DNA of 64,000 nt, taken from the NCBI GenBank assembly GCA_021030905.1, contig JAGFMI010000002.1, forward strand, positions 1,922,001-1,986,000, written 5' to 3'. Below the pieces are notes generated by a model. It searched no databases and was not told where the DNA came from. It worked only from the letters and a program-made list of their open reading frames with translations. Numbering within the stretch: position 1 is the stretch's first letter; each line of letters opens with the position of its first letter. The stretch is from Pyrenula massariospora (taxonomy: Eukaryota; Ascomycota; Eurotiomycetes; Pyrenulales; Pyrenulaceae). This document shows, one piece after another, positions 36,850-47,081 of the stretch. The position numbers and the translations under genes were made by a program.

Positions 36850-37452
36850 GTATGTCACATGATCAGTGCGGTAGGTAGAAAATGGACTTCATGAGGTCGC
36901 ACACGCTGTGGATGGATGCGAGCTCCTTTGACGACGACATTGAGATGTGCATGGGAGACTCTTGGGATTACAAGATTCCCGATGACAGTCATCTGAAACC
37001 TCGTCGTGTCAAGATATGCTGGCCATGTCAAGCCCCGCTGACGGTTTGCGGTTGCGTTGTTAGTGCCGAGATGCTGGCCAACCATGCGGTCTTGTCATAA
37101 AGACCAGTATACTTGAGAACACAGCCGGTATTCCTATGCCATCGGCCACTATGAGTGTCGCAATCGGCACTGGCCATCTGCAAAACCATCAAAGGTCGAT
37201 TCGTGCGCAGGCCCGAGGCTATGTGCGCAATCGGAGGGCAGGGAGGCCGTAGCACATCTTGACTCAGCCGCGCGGTCTAGATTCACCCGAAGTACTTCAC
37301 CTGGTGCAATAAGCAAGACCTGAAGACCGAATTCCTCCAAAAAGACCTTCTAATTCAAAAGAAATAAAATAGTTGCCACGAATCCCGTCTTGCTTGCATA
37401 ACGCCCTACTACACTTCTAGTTATAGTCGACAAAGAGCCGTCGTTGTCTACA
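36850..37452. other. Interval with no clear gene
   Basis: May hold lost downstream exons of the b561 fragment. A minus-strand frame around 37149-37340 includes FGLQVLLIAPGEV, which slightly resembles an SDR C-terminal strand, but support is too weak for a call. The promoter of the isochorismatase-like gene lies at the right end. Confidence 0.35.
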
Positions 37453-38067
37453 ATGTTCCAATTCGACTCCACTCCAGCGCTCATAGTGGTCGACATGCAG
37501 AACGGCTTCTGCCACAAGGATGGCAGCTTCACAAGACTAGGAATACGGACTGACCCAACAACGATTGTTCCTCGTATCAATGAGCTACTCTCCGAGTTTC
37601 GCGCTACTGGTCTCCCTATCTACTTCCTGAAGACAGGATACAAGGCCGACTACTCGGATAGACGCGGTCGCGATAGACATGATCGACTCGAACAATTCCA
37701 AGGTCTTTTACGGGGGTCTTGGGATGCCGATATTCTAGACGAACTCACGCCTGAGCCCTGCGAAAATGTCATCAATAAGACAAGAAACTCTTGCTTTTTT
37801 CGCACGTCGCTGGAGAATACACTGAGAGAGCGAGGAGTCGACCATTTGATTTTGACTGGGGTGGGAACCGATGTATGTGTAGAGACGACGGCAAGAGATG
37901 CCTATCAATTGAACTTCGCCGTCACTACCATAAGTGATGCTACCGGGACATGCAATGAGTCGGACCATCTAGCCGCTCTGCACGCCCTGCGAAATTTTGG
38001 TGGCACAGCGTCGACATCGGAAGTGATTGAAGCCTTGGAGAAGCTACGAAACTCAAACCATGTGTGA
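37453..38067 (+). CDS. Isochorismatase-like cysteine hydrolase
   Basis: A 204-aa cytosolic hydrolase of the isochorismatase-like superfamily. The catalytic triad is visible: Asp in LIVVDMQNGFCHKDGSF, Lys in VINKTRNSCFF and Cys in LTGVGTDVCVETTARDA, with the usual cis-peptide GVGT before the Cys. Members hydrolyse small amides or isochorismate (N-carbamoylsarcosine, nicotinamide, ureidoacrylate and others); the substrate here is not deducible. The ATG at 37453 follows GTCTACA. It ends 250 bp before the convergent ferric-reductase-type gene. Confidence 0.9.
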   Translation: MFQFDSTPALIVVDMQNGFCHKDGSFTRLGIRTDPTTIVPRINELLSEFRATGLPIYFLKTGYKADYSDRRGRDRHDRLEQFQGLLRGSWDADILDELTPEPCENVINKTRNSCFFRTSLENTLRERGVDHLILTGVGTDVCVETTARDAYQLNFAVTTISDATGTCNESDHLAALHALRNFGGTASTSEVIEALEKLRNSNHV

Positions 38068-38317
38068 CGGCAGGAGCTTGGATCTTCGGTGCACGTGCTT
38101 ACGCGTTTGCCTAGTACTTAGCGCTCGACAGTGATTACACAGACTTTTCACCACTTTTCGATCACCCTACTTCGTGATCTCACACCATGGAAGAATGCCA
38201 TAGACGTGAGATGATACCATATATATTCCAACGTCGAATTGCGCCATCAGGAAGTATTTCTATGGCTTAAGTTTGATCCTGTAGACTCCACTCACATGCG
38301 TCTTCTCGGAGCCCATG

Positions 38318-40117
38318 TCACCATCCAAATTTCTCCACCGCGACCTCTACTTTTATGCCCTTTCTGATCATCCTGGCGCACTCGTTCCTCACTGTCCTAT
38401 TCAAACCATCCGGTCCACTTACGACAGCACTAACAATATCATTCTGCTCCTTCAAATCTTCAACCTGCTCCCTCAGAATCGCCCGTATGTCCGGTCGTCC
38501 ATGCCGACGAGTCGGTGACGGTACGACGAGATGCAGGCCAAGCTCTCTCAGCTCATCAAGCTTTTCTTGCCCAAGCCAAGAAACGTGCGAGGTGTCTTGG
38601 ACAATCCAGATCAGGCAGATCTGTTGCTCTCGTGGATGCGGGATTGCATTCTGATCAGGCGTGGCATTGTGATGCAGCAAGGACCACAGCAAAGGGTACG
38701 CGACTGCGATCCCCGCGCCACCGGCTACGATGATGCACACGTCGTTGTCACGGGCCATCTCCAGTGTGCGTAGAGAGCCATAGGGTCCATCGACACAGAT
38801 CCTCGTCGACTGCGTTTTCTCTGCGTAGTGGAGAAGATCTCTTGAGAAGCCTCCCTTAGCACGAATGATAAGATTGAACCAGCCGCATGTCTGTCCTGGA
38901 GCTGGCGCGGCAGAAGCAATTGTAAAAGGATGATATTGGAAGCGATATTTCCTGCCCATTTCAGGAATACTGATGAAAACATGTTGAGATGGTTTCCAGC
39001 CGTACTCCGTATTCCCGCCAAAGATCTTACGCCAGAAAGATGCGTCTCTGGATTTCATAGGCCAGTCTGCAGAAACCAATACCGTCTGTCCGTCATCCGA
39101 GACCTGCAGTCGCGCCTGGGTCACATGGCGCTTAATACACAATCTCAAGACAGATCTATCCAGTATAAAGATTGCGAGAGCAGCAAGGATGAATTGTCGT
39201 GAGGGGGGATTGTGCAGCCAAAGCATAATCAAGGCCCCGGCCTGCAACAGCACATGGAGCCCTAGAAAAGTCTCATACCACCATACCCTAAAACTTCGAA
39301 GAGCTGTCAAGTACAACGTCTGGTATGCAAGCCAAGTGCCAACACCCCAAAGGATGTATGGAATTAGCAAGTATCTGATAAGCCCTAGTCCTCTAGGACG
39401 ATGGAAGTCATACCAGCCCATGAGCATAGCTCCGACGTGGACTACTGCGAGAAAGCACATCCATTCTCCCAGCCGCCGGTGAAGGAGGTTCATGTTCTCG
39501 TGGGAGAATCCGAAAAGGAGCTTGAGGGGTTGGTTTTTGGCTGCGAAGAGGTATAGCCAGGGCAGGTTATTGATGAAAAGGAGGCCTGCGCGGTCGCCGA
39601 TGAGGTCCCCGCTCGAAGGTGGCAAGCCGACCTTGGAGAGGAGGTAAAAGCCTTGTAACATGAAGAGATCGAGGACGCAGAGGGTTGTGGAATTTTCGGA
39701 GAGGGCCCTGTGGACGATGGGCAAAGGAGCGGGTTGGTAGGTGAGGATGTATCTCGTCCACTTCGAAAGCATACTCATGCATGAGGTCTTCTTTGATGTG
39801 CGGTCTGTAGCGTGCTCCTCGTCGTGAAGTCTAGTCCCCTCGTCAGACTCTTCCGCTATTGCATCTACCCGCGCACCGTTGCACGGAATTGACCTTGAAC
39901 TTCTTTCATCCTCAAGAACGATGTGGTACTTCTCACATCTGCTTATGGCTTCCGCGTCTTCTCTCTTCTCGCCTACTGTCGCCCTTGCCTTGCGTCTCGA
40001 TCTCCCTCGTCTGCTATACCACTTTGCCACCGCAACAACGAGAAATATTGTAACGATCACGGGCTGATATGTGAGCAGTATCCAATGTTTCACCGTCCCA
40101 GGTGGTAGTCCGGGCAT
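38318..40117 (-). CDS. Ferric reductase-type transmembrane oxidoreductase (FRE/NOX superfamily)
   Basis: Integral membrane flavocytochrome that moves electrons from NADPH through FAD and two haems to an external acceptor, usually Fe(III). The frame is open from 40441, but the ATG at 40117 (MPGLPPGTVKHWIL) starts at a membrane segment and gives a sensible 599-aa protein. The ferric-reductase domain has paired haem ligands: His in LLHRRLGEWMCFLAVVH and in LGLHVLLQAGALIMLWLH. Then come the FAD-binding HPFTIAS motif, an NAD-binding segment (CVDGPYGS and IIVAGGAGIAVAYPLLWSL) and a C-terminal VVSGPDGLNRTVRNECA. A charged loop between the first two membrane segments is long. It may act in iron uptake or in oxidative chemistry with the neighbouring UstYa-like gene; the latter is a guess from adjacency. 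Confidence 0.88.
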   Translation of the reverse strand: MPGLPPGTVKHWILLTYQPVIVTIFLVVAVAKWYSRRGRSRRKARATVGEKREDAEAISRCEKYHIVLEDERSSRSIPCNGARVDAIAEESDEGTRLHDEEHATDRTSKKTSCMSMLSKWTRYILTYQPAPLPIVHRALSENSTTLCVLDLFMLQGFYLLSKVGLPPSSGDLIGDRAGLLFINNLPWLYLFAAKNQPLKLLFGFSHENMNLLHRRLGEWMCFLAVVHVGAMLMGWYDFHRPRGLGLIRYLLIPYILWGVGTWLAYQTLYLTALRSFRVWWYETFLGLHVLLQAGALIMLWLHNPPSRQFILAALAIFILDRSVLRLCIKRHVTQARLQVSDDGQTVLVSADWPMKSRDASFWRKIFGGNTEYGWKPSQHVFISIPEMGRKYRFQYHPFTIASAAPAPGQTCGWFNLIIRAKGGFSRDLLHYAEKTQSTRICVDGPYGSLRTLEMARDNDVCIIVAGGAGIAVAYPLLWSLLHHNATPDQNAIPHPREQQICLIWIVQDTSHVSWLGQEKLDELRELGLHLVVPSPTRRHGRPDIRAILREQVEDLKEQNDIVSAVVSGPDGLNRTVRNECARMIRKGIKVEVAVEKFGW

Positions 40118-40512
40118 CGTGATCTGGCCGGATGGTGATGGGTGGTTTCCGTCTTGTGACGACGAGACCACGGTGACAGAGTGGATAACTGATTGCTGGA
40201 GGAGATGAAGAAGGGGAGATACATGAATACCGTACCTTGTAGACCCTGACAAAGACCTATTTGTGTAGGTAATACGAGACTCCATTCTTTCGCTGCACGC
40301 ATGCTCCGAGTGAAACACGCCGAGCGGGTACCCGGTCAGGTACTGCTGAGCCTCTGCTCGGCAATGCAGCAGCCGTGCGTTGCAAAAGATAGCGTGGTCG
40401 TGACCTCTCTGAGTCGTAGCCAAGGGCGTTGAGCCGATCACAATCCTCGCGCTGCGGTAACCAAGCCTTGTTCCGTACCCGATTTGTTCGATATCTCAAA
40501 AGTACGCACTGA
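40118..40512. promoter_or_regulatory. Divergent promoter region (ferric-reductase-type and UstYa-like genes)
   Basis: 395 bp between the chosen starts of two divergent genes. The reading frame upstream of 40117 stays open here without membrane or domain features. I treat it as 5' UTR and promoter. Confidence 0.4.
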
Positions 40513-41506
40513 ATGAGTCCTGCGCCGACAGCATCGGAAATTGGTTCCAGTTGTCTTTCTGAATCATACGCTGGTTCGTCACTCCAGCATATTACGACAA
40601 ACTTGAGCAGAGCGAGACGATACTCGATGATACACCACCAAGAACTACAAACAGTACCGACAGAGCTCAGCGGGTTCGCTTCCTACTTTGGTCAACACTC
40701 ACCAGCTTATCGATCTTACTGAATGTTCTTCTGCTTGGGTTTGCCTGGCTTTGGACGGATACATGCAACGTGCATACAGGTGGTTACCGCAATGTCTCGA
40801 TGAATAAAAATTTCAAAGCAGCATCGGCATACTGTAGGAAAATCCGTAATCTGCCGACTTGCCTTCCATCAGCTAAACAGTTCCAGCTCCGATCTTTGAT
40901 AAGGTCGACATGCAAGTGGGTCTCACGACTGTCAACGGCGCAATGCACGACAACACTTCCATCTGGCGAATGCCACCATCACGCGAGGTCGATGCAGCGT
41001 GGGACAGCTTGACGAGGGGAGGCCTCGAAATTATCACTCTGTCGGCAGCCGACATCGAGCTCTCTGGCAAAGATCCGGCTCTCAGCGTCAAAGCGCCGCC
41101 TTCTTGGGATCAAGGACCAGATGCATATTTCGCTCAGATCGAAGTCTTCCACATCTTGCATTGTCTAGATGGAATCAGGAAAGAGATGTGGTCCGAGTAT
41201 TACTATGACGATCCATCGGATGCCATCCGTCGCGAGCTCAAGGCACATTGCCTGCACGCAATCCTGGAGAAGCTCCTGTGCACAGCTGACGTGGGCATCG
41301 TACAATACAACTGGATGCATGACGACAGATATCCAGAGTCAAGAACAATACCTGTCCCGGACTACAATCTGGTCAAACAATGCCGCAATTTCGATGCGTT
41401 GCTCGAATGGACTATTGACCGAAGCGTGCCTGGTTGGCAGAGCAAATGGAGCGAGCTGCAAGTTCCCGAGGATGCTGTAGTGTTACCGGGCGACATCATC
41501 TTGTAG
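40513..41506 (+). CDS. UstYa-like (DUF3328) membrane oxidase
   Basis: Member of the DUF3328/UstYa family, single-pass membrane proteins that oxidise or cyclise peptides (ustiloxin, cyclochlorotine pathways) and some other metabolites. Diagnostic motifs are FHILHCLDGIRK and, 30-40 residues on, HCLHAILEKLLC, matching the paired HxxHC-type motifs. The N terminus carries one membrane segment (WSTLTSLSILLNVLLLGFAW). My exon model is 40513-40543, 40588-40833 and 40881-41506 (introns of 44 and 47 bp, all phases fitting), giving 300 aa starting MSPAPTASEI. The first small exon is the least certain part. No RiPP precursor with repeated core and Lys-Arg sites was seen within 5 kb, so its pathway is unknown. 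Confidence 0.78.
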
Positions 41507-41902
41507 ACAGCGAATGCTAGACGCTTGTTACGAGGAAGGTTGTAACATATACTGTGTAGGGGGTTGCAGCTGTAGCGCAATGAAAGACTTAGCGCTCGAT
41601 CAGAGACTCGGCTCGGTGTTTCCGTCCGAAGTCATCATGGATACCTTAACGACGTTCGCAATTCTAGTGAGATGACTGTATTCAACGTCCGCGGCCTGTA
41701 TCGAATGCTCATGCCATGCTCAATTGAATAGCAGTCTATGCCGTGATTGCATTTATCGTGAATTTAGGGTCCTTTTTATATTAATTTAGGTTATAGGATG
41801 TCGTTGGTTTTATGGAAATCACGAGAGTAGGCTTCGAACTAGCGCTTCTTTTTTATTTACTCAGTCACGAGGTGTCGTAGGTTTTTTTATACAAAACCGA
41901 TA
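41507..41902. other. Non-coding DNA left of the MITE
   Basis: AT-rich sequence with no gene. Two similar short segments (GGATGTCGTTGG and AGGTGTCGTAGG, near 41797 and 41870) hint at an older repeat. Confidence 0.4.
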
Positions 41903-42070
41903 TCCCTTACTAGTCGGTAATAGGCCAAGTTTCCGCAGCTTTAGGTAACTTATCTGTATTCTCCCTGGCGATAGACTTATCGCCCCTATAATTTTAGGTC
42001 TCCACTACTCTACAGATATCTGGAAGTATAGGGACTGCGGAAACTTGGCCCATTACCGACTAGTAAGGGA
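41903..42070. mobile_element. 168-bp MITE with 36-bp terminal inverted repeats (Tc1/mariner-like)
   Basis: Left terminal repeat 41903-41938 (TCCCTTACTAGTCGG...CCGCAG) and right terminal repeat 42035-42070 are exact reverse complements except for one A/G difference. The element is flanked on both sides by TA (41901-41902 and 42071-42072), the target duplication of Tc1/mariner/pogo transposons. The 96-bp interior has no open frame but contains a small hairpin (GGCGATAGACTTATCGCC at about 41968). It is non-autonomous; the transposase source is not in this window. Confidence 0.88.
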
Positions 42071-42823
42071 TAGCTGCCCGCTCTGGCAACGAGCATTTGA
42101 ATGCGCGAGCAACGATTATGCTGGTTGATAAAGAACTATTGATGTCGGAATGAAGCCTATGACGATTGGAATAGCCGCGGCGCTGGAGTATTTTGAATGG
42201 GTAGCTCAACATTTGCAGCTTGATTACTCTCTAGTCTCCCTTAGGCGTAGTAAACAGAACTGTCTTAGCGTCTCCCGAAGCCCGGGTGCGTTTTGAAGAG
42301 CTCAAATGCTGGCCTACAGAAGCGCCCACCATTTTGGCACTGCCTATGCTGTTACGACTTGGAGTTTACACCCTGGAGCGTGGCATCATTGTGGCAGTCA
42401 GTCGCGGAGAACATCTATTGTTGCCAGCGATTCCGGGAGCTATATAAGGGGGTAATACAGGCATAGGGAGGCGCAATGATCGATGTACAAATCCAGACGC
42501 GGCCGGGCATTTCCGAAGATGCAGGTGACACGATGTGTTGAGATACGTCTAGATGCGTCCCACCCGACGCCGAAGGTGCAAAGTTGTCTGTAGGTAAACC
42601 TGCATCGCAGCTGCCTACTGACAATTCTCCTCAGACGCGCTGTAGTTCTCTCTCTCTCTCTCTCTCTCTCTAGCTAGTTTTACAATAAAGTCCATTCTTC
42701 CAGCAAAACCATGCTGTTGATTGATGTCGTCACACACAAAGTAGATTAGCTCAAAATCTCACAACTTAGACACTCTAATGTACATGATTGAAGATTTGAG
42801 TCGGGTTTGCTCGCTCTATTGAG
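42071..42823. other. Non-coding DNA with a TC microsatellite
   Basis: No supported gene. An uninterrupted (TC)12 tract lies at 42647-42670. A minus-strand frame at 42415-42624 shows no features. Confidence 0.5.
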
Positions 42824-43365
42824 TTACATACATTTCATTGTGACTGATTTGCTCCAGTTCATCAGATCAGGATCTATAGGGATATTATCCTGAGCATACC
42901 ACGATCCAGTATTGAACTCAGGAATGGCGTAACGAAGTCGTTGGTTAGGAAGAAGTTCGTTCTCACCGCTTAGTAACACATCATCTAGCAGATTCCTTTT
43001 TCTCTTGAGCTTCTTTACGAACTCTTCGGAGCTGCGTGCACTTTCATCCTGCTGGTCTTGTTGCAGCACTGCCGTCCCATTCAACTTGATTCCGTCAGTG
43101 GTTTCTGGCTCATCTTTTGAACGGGTGGTGGTCGTAATGGTTGCATCTTTGTGACTACCAACAGTGCAACTTATCATGCTTTCGCATGTCTGATGCTCGC
43201 GAATAGTGTGATGAATCCAGGCGTTTATGTTGTTAAATTGGCGTATGCATTGAGGGCATTGTAAAGAAGTATTCTTGATGAGCTCCTTGTAGGCGAGTTT
43301 AAAATGCTCTTATAAATAAGAGCGCTCATGGTAGTAACACTCGTAGAGCAAGTAGGGGTAATGCG
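42824..43365 (-). pseudogene. C2H2 zinc-finger protein remnant
   Basis: The minus strand reads YLLYECYYHERSYL, a TAA stop, then EHFKLAYKELIKNTSLQCPQC, FNNINAWIHHTIREH, a basic region KKLKRKRNLLDD and a Trp-containing tail to a stop at 42824. CPQC followed by a His pair (WIHHTIREH) is a C2H2-type finger, and a preceding half-finger (ECYYHERSYL) supports a multi-finger protein. The in-frame TAA sits where Gln (CAA) would be natural, a RIP-type C to T change. Upstream the sequence dissolves into an A/T-only patch (43366-43489), so the 5' part is lost or mutated beyond recognition. Confidence 0.5.
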
Positions 43366-43489
43366 AAATTATATTTGATAATTTAATAAATTCTTTTAGC
43401 TTGTATTTTTTAGCTGCTTTAATATTAATAATATTACTAAATAAATATTTGCTTCTTTCGAAAATACTTCTACCACATTATTATATAGT
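43366..43489. repeat. Short A/T-only patch
   Basis: About 120 bp with hardly any G or C, sharply bounded by normal DNA on both sides and resembling the large RIP-mutated island at 48.8-62.9 kb in composition. It may be a small relic of the same kind of process. Confidence 0.45.
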
Positions 43490-43525
43490 GGCGGAAATTA
43501 GGGGTCTTGGTAGGCAGTCCTGACA

Positions 43526-43567
43526 ACAATGCCCTGTAAAAGAGTGTGTATTTGCCTCCGAAAACGA
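43526..43567. repeat. Dispersed motif, copy 1
   Basis: A 42-bp segment starting ACAATGCCCT and ending CTCCGAAAACGA. It matches 47040-47081 at 29 of 42 positions with no gap, and its end matches 48493-48507. On the minus strand the conserved end would read as VFGG in all three copies. Origin unknown. Confidence 0.4.
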
Positions 43568-44346
43568 TAGCTCCACTGTTACTATAATCGAAAAGAAGTA
43601 TCGCCCAGAGGAATTTTCAAAGAAGAAAAAGCTTTGGCCTTTTGGAACGCGTAAAGGTTGTTTCTCGATTAGCCTAGTGGCTGCCTAATTGCATCGCTGC
43701 CTTGCTGCCTTGCCCCAATGAGCCACAGTTACACAACATGAGAAACAATTTTCGCGTCCTTACGTTTTGGACGGGCACTGGGTAGACTTAGGATTCTACC
43801 TTCCCCCAACCTCTCGCCGATCGTTCTCAAGTTTCATTACTTTCTCTTGTATTTTACGTCGCCAAGCTTCAACTTTAGTAAAGTTTTGTTGTCTTGCTCT
43901 TGCAGGCTTCCCAGCGTACTCTGGCTTTTATAATTGAACATCCAGCTCCCTCCACCCTAAGCGCATTACCCCTTCACTGTTCTTCTAGTCGTTCACTGTT
44001 ACAGTTGATTCACTATATTTTTACCCCTATCTTATTTCCTTGCCCTTGCTAGAAAGGTCTACCCGCCGTGAGCGCCGCCATATCGTGTGCCCGACCTCTC
44101 TGTTCTATTCTCCTGATCTTAGCTGTTCTTCTGGTCACGAACCTGTAAAGACAGTTCTCTTTGCATCTACGCACTAAGCCTTGGGCTTGTCACAGTAGAG
44201 TGCCAGCAAGTTCGAAGCGCACATTGAAAACTTACCTCTACAACCACAGTACAATTTTATCACTTAGCACCTCGACCCTTTTTTGTCTTGTGAAGAACCC
44301 CTCCCAACTAAATCGATCTAACACTCCCTCATTCCAACATCTGAAT
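43568..44346. promoter_or_regulatory. Upstream region of the membrane protein gene
   Basis: No gene seen. The stretch 43800-44340 is pyrimidine-rich on the plus strand (many CTTCT/CTCCCT runs), as in promoters and 5' UTRs of fungal genes, and it leads into the ATG at 44347. Confidence 0.4.
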
Positions 44347-46509
44347 ATGCCAACGGATGAGGCTAGCATCACAACCGCCTGCGGGGACAAGCCGCACGCT
44401 ATCACAAGCACAGCTCCCTCTGAGAGCCTTGTGTTAATGGACGAGGCTCACGAAACAAAGGGAGCAGGAAGGAGGCATATCAAGAGACGAGGCATACGTC
44501 AGCGCACTGGGATGTACGGACTTCTTGCGATACTTGGCGGGATCCCTCTATAGCTGGGAACAATATCTTTCCTAGGATATCTCTGGTCCCAGCAGAGCAA
44601 GCTCGATGTCGAGAACCCGACTCAGACGGTTTGGAGAACGATCGTTCTAAGCACTTGGATGGCGCCCACCATCACGCTCTCATCCTTCCTGATACACTTT
44701 ATCTTGGGATCTCAGCTCATCTTCTGCACTTCTCTGACAGCTGGTCTTCTTCTCGAGACAATCTCCGTCCGGTTTGAAGATGCGCCAAAGTTTTCCATTC
44801 TTCGGGCATACAATAGCGGGCCACTGGATGCTGTATTGTTGATGTCTCGACTCCCGCGTCACTTCTGTCGGTCTCTGCCCGGATTACTGATCACTCTTCT
44901 CTACGTCGTCGGTCTGGCCTTGCAATTCTCGTCGACCCTGTTGGTCTCCGATCTTGGAGATGCTTTCGTCGACTCGCACCCAGACACGCGGGAGGTGGCC
45001 ATCTCGGATAGTACGGGAGCCTTCGTGGTAGCACAAGGCAACTATCTGTAGACAAAATCTCTTGGGATCTGGCCTACCTTTGCTGAAGCCAGAGATAGCG
45101 ATGGTGCAGTAGGCGCCGAGGCAAGCGACACCGGGACAATCTTTAGAGCCTTCCTCCCATTTGAGGCTCAGAAACGGCTTCTACTACGATCGTATGATGG
45201 GATAGCCATCATGCAAGAAGCACGAACCGTCTGCGTCCCCGCAACTCTGGGTGAACCCCACTTCGTTCTCTATGCAGGCAGCGACCAGCTCGCTTTGAAT
45301 GGGGTGGTATCTGCTTCCTTGGACGCTTTCCACCGCGCGGGGTTTGTCTTCAATAACAAGACCTCGGTTAATTGGGAAGTGGACGAGAGCATTGAGATGG
45401 GGAAGATTGCATTCAATTGCCCTTTCATCCAGATCCCTAATCCATCCTCGGGCGTTAGGGGAGACAGCTTGGAGATGGCTATCTGCACGGTCGACGGAGC
45501 AGGATTCCAACAGTTCCTTCTCATCAACGCTATTGGAACATACCTCGACTGGTACAACCACATGGACAGTGGTGATGACCTTCAGTGGACTTCGAGCGAG
45601 AATGGTTGGACGAATTACGTCCCTGATGATAGTGAAGGGAAGGACAAAGGACTTGTCCTGAGTGCGTCCGTGTGTGGCTTCAAGTTCAACCACACTCTTC
45701 AGAAGATCTCGGCTTCCACAGCGGTTGAGCCGAAGGAGTTCTCCCTAAAATGGAATAACCAGACAGGAAGTTGGGACACAGAGCCCATCATGAGGCTTCT
45801 CGGTGTCATCGATATAACAAGTGATCCCGCTGTCCGCGGACTCCTGCGTCTCAAAACCCACGAGACCGTCTACGCCTCCGAGGCGACTGGGAGAGCAATG
45901 CAAGCCACCTTCGATCGAGGCGTGACCCCCAACAGGTACGACGTGAACAACAGAATCCAAAACACGTCTCTCAATTTCTGCACACGGTGCTCCGATCTCG
46001 CAAGCAACGATACCGTCCATCCAGCCCACGTACTCCTCATGCAAGCAGCGCTCAATGCGACAAACAACCCAGCCTCCGCGCTCGACGCGCTGTGGATGTC
46101 GTGGGCGTAGATGATGTACTCGGGCTCAATCGGCGAGTTTGATTTTATAGGAAACGTGAATGCCACGATGGTCTAGGCGACCACAGTCTCAGCGCCACAG
46201 CGATGGAGGGGATTTATTGCTACGGCGGCGCTGTTGGCGTGTCATATCGTCGCTATGGTTGCCGTGGTGGTCCTGTTTGCGATGCGTACTGCGCACTCGT
46301 TCCGCGGAGGTCCCTGGCATGCTGTTGCACAGGCGGTTGCGGGAGAGGAGATGAGGGAGGTCTTGGAGAATGTGACAAGTTTGGCGGATGAAGAGGTTGG
46401 GAGTTTGATCAAGGCTCGGGGGTTGAAGAGTGTGTATGTGGGCACGCAGGTGGACAAAGAGACCGGAAGGGTTGAGATAAAGCGAAGAACTCTTGTTTCG
46501 GGGCGGTAA
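44347..46509 (+). pseudogene. Multi-pass membrane protein gene with four in-frame TAG codons
   Basis: One frame of 721 codons runs from ATG 44347 to TAA 46507-46509 and is protein-like throughout, but is interrupted by TAG at codons 69 (44551), 235 (45049), 588 (46108) and 610 (46174). Membrane segments flank a large exposed domain. N-terminal ones are around MYGLLAILGGIPL, TITLSSFLIHFILGSQLIF and LPGLLITLLYVVGLALQF; a C-terminal one is FIATAALLACHIVAMVAVVV. The middle has NxT/NxS sites (FNNKTS, WNNQTGS, LNATNN) and Cys pairs, as in a large uncharacterised fungal membrane protein family. All four stops are TAG, the product of a RIP-type change in TGG (Trp) or CAG (Gln), and in the contexts GIPL*LG, NYL*TK and SWA*MM Trp would be natural. 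No indel and no intron is needed otherwise. I call it a recently silenced pseudogene. Confidence 0.75.
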
Positions 46510-47039
46510 GAAAGGAATTAATACGGAGCTTTCTTAACCTATTTAAAAAAATAATAACTTAAAAGGGGTGTATAAAGAACCAGAGGGACCTATCACTTAT
46601 TAGCTGGTTATTTCCTCCACTTCATCCTTATATCATTGTTCCGCGACCCCCTAAGTGCTATCAGTAATAGAGAACGCAATATTTTAATGACAGAATTTCG
46701 CCTACAGCTATTACTTATTTCAGTCTTTTACAGCGTCATCTTTGCACATTTACTAACCCTAAAATCCTTCTCTCAGCCCCCCCCCCCTGGCTCCAAAACC
46801 ACTGCTCTTAGGGCGGCAACGCTTACCCTTTTAAATAAGATAAATTATCACTCCCGGATTCTGCTCTTCCGATCCAGTTTGGAGCGAGGATCACTTTAAC
46901 TTCGCAGCGGCGCTTTAAGTACGCTTTTTCACTGTTACCCCGGTCACCCTGCCGCGGGCGAGGCCCGACCGTCGATCATAAGCCTCGGACAGCTCAGCAG
47001 GAGTGACGGGTGCTGCAATATATAATTCCACCACCGGTA

Positions 47040-47081
47040 ACAATGCCCTACGAAAAGCGCGGTCTGTACCGCCGAAAACGA
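47040..47081. repeat. Dispersed motif, copy 2
   Basis: Begins ACAATGCCCT and ends GCCGAAAACGA. Aligned without gaps to 43526-43567 (29 of 42 identical, with both ends conserved). Confidence 0.4.

Noticed and set aside
40118-40441. N-terminal extension of the ferric-reductase-type protein from 40441
   Set aside because: The extra 108 residues lack membrane or domain features. The ATG at 40117 gives a normal start just before the first membrane segment.
40910-41506. UstYa-like gene starting at ATG 40910
   Set aside because: This would lack the membrane anchor, which is readable upstream and joins in frame through a 47-bp intron.
44347-46509. UAG reassigned to Trp or programmed readthrough as the main explanation
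   Set aside because: Four stops in one gene beside a RIP-destroyed element are more simply mutations. Other genes in the window show no internal TAG except the equally exposed DUF6536 gene. Kept only as an alternative.
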